7,783 bases of DNA, taken from an uncultured Bacteroidaceae bacterium (GTDB lineage Bacteria; Bacteroidota; Bacteroidia; Bacteroidales; Bacteroidaceae). Position 1 is the stretch's first letter. Each line of letters starts with the position of its first letter. The position numbers and the translations under genes were made by a program. This document shows, piece after piece, positions 1 to 6,506 of the stretch. The notes below the pieces were generated by a model that was not told the origin of the DNA, did not search any database, and saw nothing but the letters and a program-made list of their open reading frames with translations. The DNA is taken from assembly GCA_904501775.1 (NCBI GenBank), contig CAJGCJ010000090.1, positions 1 through 7,783 of the forward strand, written 5' to 3'.

Positions 1-2010
1 GTCGTTGTAGAATGCGCTCTGCTCTACAACATCGTCGAACTGTGTGTAGTAACCTGTTACCTTAGCAGATACAGGGCCGTAGTTCAATTTGTACGAAATC
101 TCTTGACTCCATATTTCCTCATTTTCTAGTCCGTAAACAAAGTCGTTACGCATACGTGGTGCTACGAATGAGTTATAGGCAAGTGGAGCTCTATTCTCTA
201 ATCCCCATCCGAATGATATGGTGTTGTTACCGTTGATATTCCACACAACTCCTAAGTTTGCACCGCCACTAAAGAATTTTGCTGTGCCGCTGCTACCTTT
301 TGAGTTGTTGATGGCACGTCCGTTACGCATATTACCGTAGCGCTCCATTGTTGTTCCGTCAATGTGCGCACCAAGTGTGATGTTTGCTATGCTGTTGTTG
401 AAGGTATATTGTGTGAAGAGTCGGGCATTGTTTACATATATATCGTAGTCGTATCCGAATACATCGCCCTCCTTTATTATGCGGTTGGGGTTGTCTACGT
501 CGTTCTGTACATAGTCGCTGCCAGGTGCAAAGTCGCCTACCGAGAACTTGTCGATGTCGGTACCGTAGCTGTTAGATCCGAGCAGGTCGTCGAGTGTCTT
601 GTAGTGCATACCCTTTGTTGTTCCCACGTTGAGACCTAATGTAATTTTTTCATTATTGTTAATCTCGTGGTTTAATATAGAGCTTAGGTTCAGCATCATC
701 TGGTCGTTGTTGCGCTTCTCTACATAGTACAGTGCATTGCCACCGGCTGCATTGGCCTGTTTGTTGGCAAAGTACATGTAGTCCCAGTCGATCTGACGGT
801 TGGCCTTGCTGCTTGTCCAGTGGTTGTAGCGCTGTTGCCAGTCGGCTATCTCGTCATCTGTAGGGGTATAAGTGGGGTCCCATACGTCATAAGCTGCACT
901 TGGCAGGTTCTGATAGTAGTTGGGGCGGGGGTCGGCTGCATTACCGTTCCAACCCAATGCAGTAGTTCCGTATTTGCTGTATTTTCCAACTACCGATGTG
1001 GTGAGCTTGGTTTTGTTGTCTATCTGCCAATCCCATGTAAAAAGCACTGTAGGCTCGAACGATGTCACAACGCGTGCATTACGTTTCTCGCCGTTCTGAT
1101 ATCCCCAGTTGGGGTTGTAGTAGTGGCTGTTTGCAAGCCAATAGGCTTCTTCGGTGGCTGCACCCTGCTGTGCGCGCTCTGTGGGTGAGCCCCATGTGGC
1201 GATAGAAATAGAGTGGCTGTCGTTTATTCTCTTCTCGGCTGCAAGAAAATATCCAAGTGAGTTGTAGAATGTTCCCTCTATGACACCCTCGTTTGCCCAA
1301 CGGTAAGATGCCGAGCCTGTGAAAGCCCAGCCGTTTTCCTTTAGGCCTGTTGAGTAGGTGTACATTGCGCGGGCAAGGTAGTTGCGGTTACATGCCACGA
1401 GTGATGCCTTGTGGCCTGCTGCATATTGGCTTGCACGCATGTTGATGTTGCTTGAACCACCGACAGGACTGTATCCGTAGGTAGAACCTTCGATGAATGT
1501 AGAGCCTTCGCGGTTGCGTGTGGCATCGTTGAGTCCTCCAATCATTCCATAGCTGAAGTTGCCTCTTTCGGCATCGTTCAGCAGCACGCCGTTTGCATAT
1601 ACATTATTATACATGTTCTCGTAGGCGCGTATTCTGAAACGCATTGAACTGAACAAATAGCCCACTTCCGACAAGAAATAGTCGTCGTTCGAGCCTGTCA
1701 TTGTTGACGAGCCCTGTATAACATCTTCGTCCTCGTCGAGCTGTCCCTCGGTAAAAGTGAATGTGTCGAAATCACTGTTGACAATAGTCGAAGGAGCAAC
1801 TAGAGTCGAATCCAGCTTGCGCACCGGATCTTTCCTGATTTCTTTGTTCAATAACTCCTTGCCTCTGTCAATGTAAATTTCTCGCTGCTTGTTGCCCTGA
1901 GTGTTCCGATTGTCGGATTGCTGGGCGCTGCTGTTTGCGGCCATAGATACTGTTGTGAAACAGATTGTTATCATCAACAGTGTAGCTGCAAATTTAAGAA
2001 TTCTGTTCAT
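1..2010 (-). CDS. TonB-dependent outer-membrane receptor, C-terminus cut by window edge
   Basis: An open frame of 670 codons runs leftward from the ATG at 2008-2010 to the window edge without a stop; the C-terminal part of the barrel is missing. Residues 1 to about 24-29 form a signal peptide (basic start, hydrophobic stretch, SMA or SSA cleavage site). Residues 30-96 are a polar, acidic linker (FTEGQLDEDED at 87-97). Residues 97 to about 195 resemble a TonB plug, with MRFRIRAY at 123-130, VYANGVLLND at 137-146 and GGLNDATRN at 158-166. From about residue 200 the sequence shows alternating, aromatic-rich strands and Asn/Gly-rich loops typical of a 22-strand barrel, including YYNPNWGYQNG at 297-307. 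Such receptors import a ligand across the outer membrane using TonB-ExbBD energy. I see no carboxypeptidase-regulatory-like domain, which many Bacteroidota receptors carry before the plug. No SusD partner is visible. The substrate is unknown. The family call is firm; the ligand is not. Confidence 0.9.
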   Translation of the reverse strand, partial: MNRILKFAATLLMITICFTTVSMAANSSAQQSDNRNTQGNKQREIYIDRGKELLNKEIRKDPVRKLDSTLVAPSTIVNSDFDTFTFTEGQLDEDEDVIQGSSTMTGSNDDYFLSEVGYLFSSMRFRIRAYENMYNNVYANGVLLNDAERGNFSYGMIGGLNDATRNREGSTFIEGSTYGYSPVGGSSNINMRASQYAAGHKASLVACNRNYLARAMYTYSTGLKENGWAFTGSASYRWANEGVIEGTFYNSLGYFLAAEKRINDSHSISIATWGSPTERAQQGAATEEAYWLANSHYYNPNWGYQNGEKRNARVVTSFEPTVLFTWDWQIDNKTKLTTSVVGKYSKYGTTALGWNGNAADPRPNYYQNLPSAAYDVWDPTYTPTDDEIADWQQRYNHWTSSKANRQIDWDYMYFANKQANAAGGNALYYVEKRNNDQMMLNLSSILNHEINNNEKITLGLNVGTTKGMHYKTLDDLLGSNSYGTDIDKFSVGDFAPGSDYVQNDVDNPNRIIKEGDVFGYDYDIYVNNARLFTQYTFNNSIANITLGAHIDGTTMERYGNMRNGRAINNSKGSSGTAKFFSGGANLGVVWNINGNNTISFGWGLENRAPLAYNSFVAPRMRNDFVYGLENEEIWSQEISYKLNYGPVSAKVTGYYTQFDDVVEQSAFYND

Positions 2011-2085
2011 GGTCTTTTATTGTTTTGTCTGTTTTTTTTATTCTGCTGTGTTGGCAAAATGTAATAACCGTACATTAAAATCCCA

Positions 2086-2116
2086 CAAAGATGTTGAAAT
2101 CTTCCCTTTTTTCAAA
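2086..2116 (-). promoter_or_regulatory. Candidate Bacteroidota-type promoter for the TonB receptor
   Basis: On the minus strand, TTTG (complement of 2113-2116) is followed after exactly 19 bases by CATCTTTG (complement of 2086-2093). This matches the Bacteroidota housekeeping pattern TTTG-N19-21-TAnnTTTG with one mismatch (C for the first T of the -7 box). Transcription would start near 2080, leaving a leader of roughly 70 bases before the ATG at 2010. That leader is A-rich near the start codon and has no clear Shine-Dalgarno sequence. The call rests on pattern matching only. Confidence 0.55.
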
Positions 2117-2185
2117 GCGAAAACACTATTTTTTACTGTTAAAATGCAATTGTGAGGTTGCTGTGGCTTTTATTTTTTCAATCCT

Positions 2186-2216
2186 ATTGCATTGAATGGG
2201 AATATTCGTATCTTAG
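2186..2216 (+). promoter_or_regulatory. Candidate Bacteroidota-type promoter for the exported phosphoesterase
   Basis: ATTG at 2186-2189 and TATCTTAG at 2209-2216 are separated by 19 bases. Each box has one mismatch to the Bacteroidota pattern TTTG-N19-21-TAnnTTTG. Initiation about seven bases downstream would give a leader of only about 20 bases before the preferred start at 2245. The site lies inside the open frame that extends upstream of 2245, which argues against starting translation at the earlier ATG at 2152. Confidence 0.5.
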
Positions 2217-2244
2217 CGCCTTGTTAATGTATTATGCAATTTTT

Positions 2245-3294
2245 ATGAAAGTGAACAGAACATTTTTTGCCTTTACTCTGGTGCTGTCGCTCCTTTTGTC
2301 GGTGGTGGCAGGTGCTCATGCGCAAAAGAAGTATCAGATCTACAGTGTAGGTTTCTATAACCTCGAGAATCTTTTCGACACCATACACGATAGTGGAAAG
2401 AACGATTATGAATTCCTCCCCGACGGAACAAACAAATGGGGAACAATGAAATATACCAACAAGCTCAAGAACATGGCAACGGTGCTCAACGAGATGTCTA
2501 CCGATATGTTGCCTATGGGATTGGCTGCTGTGGGTGTTTCCGAAATAGAGAACTACAGGGTGCTCGACGACCTTGTAAACCATCCTGTTTTGGCGCATCG
2601 TGGTTGGAAAATTGTACATGTCGAAGGCCCCGACCGTCGCGGTGTCGATTGCGCACTTCTCTATAACCCCAAACTGTTCACTCCTGTGGCAACCGCACTG
2701 GTGCCTTATACCACCGAAGACAACGACACTACATACAAAACCCGCGGATTCCTTACCGTAAGTGGCGATATGGCAGGCGAAAGAGTACATATCATTGTCA
2801 ACCATTGGCCTTCGCGCTATGCCAAGTCTCCTGCACGTGAACGCGCAGGTGTGCTTGTGAGGGCTGTCAAGGATTCTTTGATGGCAGCCATGCCGCAGTC
2901 GAAGGTAATCATAATGGGCGACATGAACGACGATCCCGATGACAAGAGCATGAAGGTGTGTCTGGGAGCCAAGCGCAATCCCAACAGTGTCGAGGCTGAC
3001 ACCGACTTGTATAATCCATGGTGGAGCGTATTGCGCAACAAGGGTCTCGGAACTTTGAAGTATCGTGGCAAATGGAATCTGTTCGACCAGATAGTAGTAA
3101 GCGGAAATCTTGTGGGCGACGACCGTGCCACCCTCAAATATTATAAGCCCGAGATATTCTCGCGCGGTTATATGTTTCAGCAGGAAGGCAAGTATAAGGG
3201 TTCTCCCAAACGCACGCATGCAGGCGGTGTGTGGCTCAACGGCTACAGCGACCACTTGCCGGTTATAATATATCTCATCAAAGAGGCAAAGTAA
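2245..3294 (+). CDS. Exported endonuclease/exonuclease/phosphatase-family protein
   Basis: The product is 349 residues if translation starts at 2245. That start gives a clean signal peptide: MKVNR, a hydrophobic run to about residue 22, then AHA-Q cleavage near residue 26. There is no lipobox cysteine, so it is probably periplasmic or secreted. In-frame ATGs at 2152 and 2227 would add 31 or 6 residues before the signal; the 2152 start would lie upstream of the likely promoter. The mature part has the DNase I-like metal-dependent phosphoesterase motifs in order: FYNLENLFD (37-45), the metal-binding glutamate in SEIEN (E100), NHWPSR (186-191), GDMNDDPDD (225-233) and the catalytic SDH (335-337). 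All expected active-site positions are present, so it should be active. The family cleaves phosphodiester or phosphomonoester bonds in nucleic acids, sugar phosphates or lipids; the substrate cannot be read from sequence. It is divergent from the TonB receptor, which may hint at scavenging. Family confidence is high, function uncertain. Confidence 0.92.
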   Translation: MKVNRTFFAFTLVLSLLLSVVAGAHAQKKYQIYSVGFYNLENLFDTIHDSGKNDYEFLPDGTNKWGTMKYTNKLKNMATVLNEMSTDMLPMGLAAVGVSEIENYRVLDDLVNHPVLAHRGWKIVHVEGPDRRGVDCALLYNPKLFTPVATALVPYTTEDNDTTYKTRGFLTVSGDMAGERVHIIVNHWPSRYAKSPARERAGVLVRAVKDSLMAAMPQSKVIIMGDMNDDPDDKSMKVCLGAKRNPNSVEADTDLYNPWWSVLRNKGLGTLKYRGKWNLFDQIVVSGNLVGDDRATLKYYKPEIFSRGYMFQQEGKYKGSPKRTHAGGVWLNGYSDHLPVIIYLIKEAK

Positions 3295-3305
3295 TTTTTA
3301 AACGG

Positions 3306-3351
3306 TACATAATACAGAAGAGGGCTTTAAAGCCCTCTTCTGTATTATGTA
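3306..3351. terminator. Perfect 46-bp palindrome, probable bidirectional terminator
   Basis: Two 23-base arms (3306-3328 and 3329-3351) are exact reverse complements with no spacer. The GC-rich core is AGAGGGCTTTAAAGCCCTCT, which in RNA would fold with a small TTTAAA-centred loop. It lies 11 bases after the phosphoesterase stop and 10 bases beyond the dismutase stop, between two convergent genes, so it can serve both. The U-tracts are poor: TATTATGTATATATAT on the plus strand, and an A/T-rich but interrupted tail on the minus strand. Position and symmetry support the call more than the tail does. Confidence 0.8.
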
Positions 3352-3361
3352 TATATATGGT

Positions 3362-3979
3362 CTATAGGTCCATGCGGCTCTCCACAAGTTCCCAATCCAC
3401 TATCTCCCACAGGCGTTTCACATGCTCGGCGCGTCTGTTCTGGTAGTCGAGGTAATAGGCATGTTCCCAGACATCGATGCCATAAAGCGGCTTCATGTGC
3501 CAACGTGCAGGGTTGTCGCCATTGTAGCAGCGCATGACCTCGAGCTTTCCGCGCTCGTCCTGTGTGAGCCACACCCATCCCGAGCCGAAAAGTGAGTTGC
3601 AGGCATCCTCCATCTTATGTTTCAGCGTCTCGAAATTACCGAAGTCGAAGTTTATCGCACCTTTCAGCGTGCCTTCGGGGCGGTTGTTGGCCTTAGGGTA
3701 TGGGGTGAACTGCTCAAAATAGAGAACATGGTTAAGCACCTGTCCTGCATTGTTCAGCAGCGGGCCTTCAGGCGCGCGTTCCACAATCTCGCGCAGCCCC
3801 ATCTTCTCATATTCGTTGCCGTGTGCAAGGCGGTTGAGGTTGTCGACATATGTCTGCAGGTGTTTCCCGAAATGGTATTCAACTGTTTTTTGACTTATTA
3901 CCGGCTCAAGGGCACTTGAAGGGTAAAGCAATGTGGGCATCTGATAGCCGGTGATGCTGTTTCGTGTAGAAGTACTCAT
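3362..3979 (-). CDS. sodB: Superoxide dismutase, Fe/Mn family, probably cambialistic
   Basis: This 205-residue protein converts superoxide to hydrogen peroxide and oxygen; it has no signal peptide and should be cytoplasmic. All four metal ligands are visible by motif: H36 (VEYHFGKH), H84 (QVLNH), D169 and H173 (DVWEHAYY). The active-site glutamine is on the N-terminal side (Q80 in NNAGQVLNH), as in iron enzymes; the C-terminal position where manganese enzymes carry Gln is Gly154 (YNGDNP). Gly167, two residues before D169, matches Gly155 of the Porphyromonas gingivalis enzyme, a residue shown to influence use of either metal. Length is normal apart from an extension of about ten residues at the start. 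M14 (MPTLLYP) is a plausible alternative start and fits the usual family N-terminus better, but the ATG at 3979 keeps the frame open and sits after an A/T-rich leader. The gene is monocistronic: convergent with the phosphoesterase and divergent from the helicase. Confidence 0.97.
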   Translation of the reverse strand: MSTSTRNSITGYQMPTLLYPSSALEPVISQKTVEYHFGKHLQTYVDNLNRLAHGNEYEKMGLREIVERAPEGPLLNNAGQVLNHVLYFEQFTPYPKANNRPEGTLKGAINFDFGNFETLKHKMEDACNSLFGSGWVWLTQDERGKLEVMRCYNGDNPARWHMKPLYGIDVWEHAYYLDYQNRRAEHVKRLWEIVDWELVESRMDL

Positions 3980-4032
3980 TTATATATAATTTATATGTTA
4001 GGTATAATAACAACAATGTTTGTATTTTAATG

Positions 4033-4064
4033 TTCGCAAGTTTGCTTATAATTTACTATCTTCG
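4033..4064 (+). promoter_or_regulatory. Candidate Bacteroidota-type promoter for the helicase-nspC unit
   Basis: TTCG at 4033-4036 and TATCTTCG at 4057-4064 are separated by 20 bases. Each box has one mismatch to TTTG-N19-21-TAnnTTTG. The -7 box is the convincing part, and CAC follows it directly. Initiation near 4071 would give a leader of about 26 bases before the helicase ATG. The dismutase start is 54 bases to the left, so regulation of the two divergent genes could interact. Confidence 0.55.
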
Positions 4065-4096
4065 CACAACCTTTTATGGTCTAATATTATAGCGCG

Positions 4097-6472
4097 ATGA
4101 TTATAAACTACGAAGAGGATTTGAACAGGGCACAGCTCGATGCTGTGCGTTACATCGACGGCCCGTCGCTGGTAATAGCCGGTGCCGGTTCGGGCAAGAC
4201 AAGGGTTTTGACCTATAAGATATCGTATCTCATAGAACAGGGCTACGAGCCTTGGTCAATCCTTGCCCTTACATTTACCAACAAGGCTGCACGCGAAATG
4301 AAAGAGCGTATAGCCGCTCAGGTGGGCGACAGGACCGCCTCGTATCTGTGGATGGGAACATTCCATTCAATATTTTCGAAGATATTGCGTCGCGAGGCAC
4401 AGATGCTTGGCTACGACTCCAACTTCACCATCTACGACCAGAGCGACTCGCGCAGTCTCGTAAAGACCATAATAAAGGAGATGCAGCTCGACGAAAAGGT
4501 CTATAAGCCCAATGTCGTTGCCGAACGCATCTCATCGGCCAAAAGTCGCCTAATATCTGCTTACGACTATGCCCACAATCCGGGACTGCTGGCCGATGAC
4601 CAGCGTGCCCGAATACCGTCGACAGCCGAGATATACAGCCGTTATACAACCCGTTGTCTTCAGGCCAACGCAATGGATTTCGACGACCTTCTGGTAAATA
4701 CCTACCGCCTGTTCAGCGAGTTCCCGCAGGTGCTCGACAAATATGTAGAGCAGTTCAGGTATGTGCTTGTCGACGAGTTTCAGGATACCAACTATGTGCA
4801 GGGATGTATCGTGTGGCAGCTGACACAGGCGCGCAGGGCAATATGCGTCGTTGGCGACGACGCACAGAGCATCTACTCGTTCCGCGGTGCAAACATCGAC
4901 AATATACTTGGTTTCACACAGCGGTATGACGATGCCGTAATCTTCAAGCTCGAACAGAACTACCGCTCGACAAAGATGATTGTGAATGCAGCCAACAGCA
5001 TAATAGCCAAGAATAGCGAGCAGATAAGAAAGAATGTCTACTCCGAGCGAGGCGATGGCGAGCCTCTGTCGGTGTGTGCAGCATACTCCGACTACGAAGA
5101 GGTTGAGATCGTAGCCAACCGCATTGCCGAGCTGCGCCGTCGTGCAGGGCTGTCATATAAAGACATTGCCATCCTATACCGCACCAATGCACAGTCGCGT
5201 ATCTTTGAAGAGGCGTTCCGCAAGCGTGGCTATCCCTACCGTATATATGGCGGGCTTTCGTTCTACCAACGCAAGGAGATAAAAGATACCATAGCCTATT
5301 TTCGTCTGGTGTGCAACATGCGCGACGAAGAGGCTCTGCGCCGCATCATCAATTATCCTGTTCGCGGAATAGGAGATACAACAATACAAAAGATAAAGGA
5401 GCATGCTAACAGCTTGGGAACGAGCATGTGGCATGTGCTGTCGCAGCCCCTTGTGTATGGTTTGCAGGTTAACAAGGGTGTCCTTGCCAAGCTTTCGACA
5501 TTCAGTGGCATGATTGAAGGGTTCGTTGAGACGGCAAACAGTGCCGATGCCCTTGCAGCAGCCCGTGAGATTGTACAAAAGTCGGGCCTTTGGGCCGATG
5601 TCTTTACTGGCAACACCGTAGAGGACAAGAGCCGACAAGAGAATATGCAGGAGCTTATGAATGCAATAAGCGATTTTGTCGATACACGCCGCGAAGAGGG
5701 CGACGACAATAACCACCTTATTGACTATATAAACAGCGTGCAGCTGCTCACCGATCAGGATACCGACGGCGATGGCGACGATAACCACATCACCCTGATG
5801 ACGGTACACTCGGCTAAGGGTCTTGAGTTCCCGTCGGTCTTCATCGTAGGCCTTGAAGAGGGGCTCTTCCCTAATCAGATGGCGCAGAACTCCATGCGCG
5901 AACTCGAAGAGGAACGCCGTCTCTTTTACGTTGCCGTAACACGTGCAATGGACTACTGCATGCTCACATTTGCCAAGAGCCGTTACCGTTTCGGACAGTT
6001 CGAGTTCTGTGAGCCCAGCCGTTTCCTGAAGGATGTGAACAGCAACTACCTCACATTCAACGGCGTTGCGCCACAGAGCAAGCCCTCGCGCCCCGAGCCA
6101 CAGCGGGGTATGTTTGCTGCAACCAACGAACGTCGTGGATATGTGCGCTCCGACTACTCCTTGGATAACCATAAGCCACTGCAGCGCGAACGCATTCAAG
6201 AGATGAGAGTGGAGCAGCAACCCGTCCAACGCATTATGCCGGTGAATCGCCTGCAGCGTGTGAGCGATGTGGTGCGCGATGCAACAACGCCCAATGTAGC
6301 AGCGAATGCCCGTCTTGCAGTGGGCGACATTGTGCGTCACGAACGCTTTGGAGTGGGGCAGGTGCTTGCACTCGAGGGCACAGGCGAGAATGCCAAGGCA
6401 AAAATTAATTTCCGCAATGCCGGTGAAAAGACATTATTGCTTAAATTTGCAAAGCTTGCTGTTGTAGAATAG
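4097..6472 (+). CDS. pcrA: UvrD/PcrA-type superfamily 1A ATP-dependent DNA helicase
   Basis: This 791-residue protein is a 3'-5' DNA helicase acting in nucleotide excision repair, mismatch repair and clearing of replication or recombination intermediates. Motifs occur in order: Q motif LNRAQLDAV (9-17), Walker A AGAGSGKT (28-35, catalytic K34), Ia ALTFTNKAA (57-65), Ib GTFHS (87-91), DEFQ Walker B (226-229), III GDDAQSIYSFRGA (253-265), IV EQNYRST (286-292), the FYQRKEIKD block (389-397), V TVHSAKGLEF (569-578) and VI FYVAVTRA (610-617). An R/Q/P-rich linker (about 655-735) leads to a C-terminal Tudor-like fold, VGDIVRHERFGVGQV (742-756), which in PcrA/UvrD contacts RNA polymerase. Length is somewhat above the usual 720-780, through the linker and an acidic loop at 553-563. 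Nothing is missing, so it should be active. UvrD and PcrA cannot be told apart by sequence here. The ATG at 4097 places the Q motif at the normal distance from the start. Likely co-transcribed with nspC. Confidence 0.97.
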   Translation: MIINYEEDLNRAQLDAVRYIDGPSLVIAGAGSGKTRVLTYKISYLIEQGYEPWSILALTFTNKAAREMKERIAAQVGDRTASYLWMGTFHSIFSKILRREAQMLGYDSNFTIYDQSDSRSLVKTIIKEMQLDEKVYKPNVVAERISSAKSRLISAYDYAHNPGLLADDQRARIPSTAEIYSRYTTRCLQANAMDFDDLLVNTYRLFSEFPQVLDKYVEQFRYVLVDEFQDTNYVQGCIVWQLTQARRAICVVGDDAQSIYSFRGANIDNILGFTQRYDDAVIFKLEQNYRSTKMIVNAANSIIAKNSEQIRKNVYSERGDGEPLSVCAAYSDYEEVEIVANRIAELRRRAGLSYKDIAILYRTNAQSRIFEEAFRKRGYPYRIYGGLSFYQRKEIKDTIAYFRLVCNMRDEEALRRIINYPVRGIGDTTIQKIKEHANSLGTSMWHVLSQPLVYGLQVNKGVLAKLSTFSGMIEGFVETANSADALAAAREIVQKSGLWADVFTGNTVEDKSRQENMQELMNAISDFVDTRREEGDDNNHLIDYINSVQLLTDQDTDGDGDDNHITLMTVHSAKGLEFPSVFIVGLEEGLFPNQMAQNSMRELEEERRLFYVAVTRAMDYCMLTFAKSRYRFGQFEFCEPSRFLKDVNSNYLTFNGVAPQSKPSRPEPQRGMFAATNERRGYVRSDYSLDNHKPLQRERIQEMRVEQQPVQRIMPVNRLQRVSDVVRDATTPNVAANARLAVGDIVRHERFGVGQVLALEGTGENAKAKINFRNAGEKTLLLKFAKLAVVE

Positions 6473-6506
6473 TTATACCTTATTTAGAATATACAATATA
6501 TATATA

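Noticed and set aside
364..1188. Plus-strand open frames of 91 and 122 codons with hydrophobic, membrane-like translations.
   Set aside because: They are antisense to the TonB receptor; the Val/Cys/Tyr-rich product is the complement of its Asn/Thr/Tyr-rich barrel codons.
1901..2155. An 84-codon plus-strand open frame spanning the receptor start and the divergent region.
   Set aside because: It overlaps the receptor signal-peptide region in antisense and the receptor promoter, with a low-complexity Phe-rich translation and no recognised motif.
2152..2244. A longer start for the phosphoesterase at 2152.
   Set aside because: The extra 31 residues place a second hydrophobic stretch before a complete signal peptide and cross the likely promoter at 2186-2216; the start at 2245 fits better.
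2224..3255. A 343-codon open frame on the minus strand opposite the phosphoesterase gene.
   Set aside because: It is fully antisense to a gene with complete catalytic motifs, has no recognisable domain, and its composition is rich in His, Cys and Tyr as expected from reading the complement of a coding strand.
3980..4032. A possible minus-strand promoter for the dismutase (ATTG, 20 bases, TAAATTAT).
   Set aside because: The -7 box has two mismatches, the region is low-complexity A/T, and the implied leader would be only a few bases long.
5174..6340. A 388-codon open frame on the minus strand opposite the helicase gene.
   Set aside because: It lies wholly within the helicase coding region, shows no family motifs, and is explained by codon bias of the real gene removing stops from the opposite strand.
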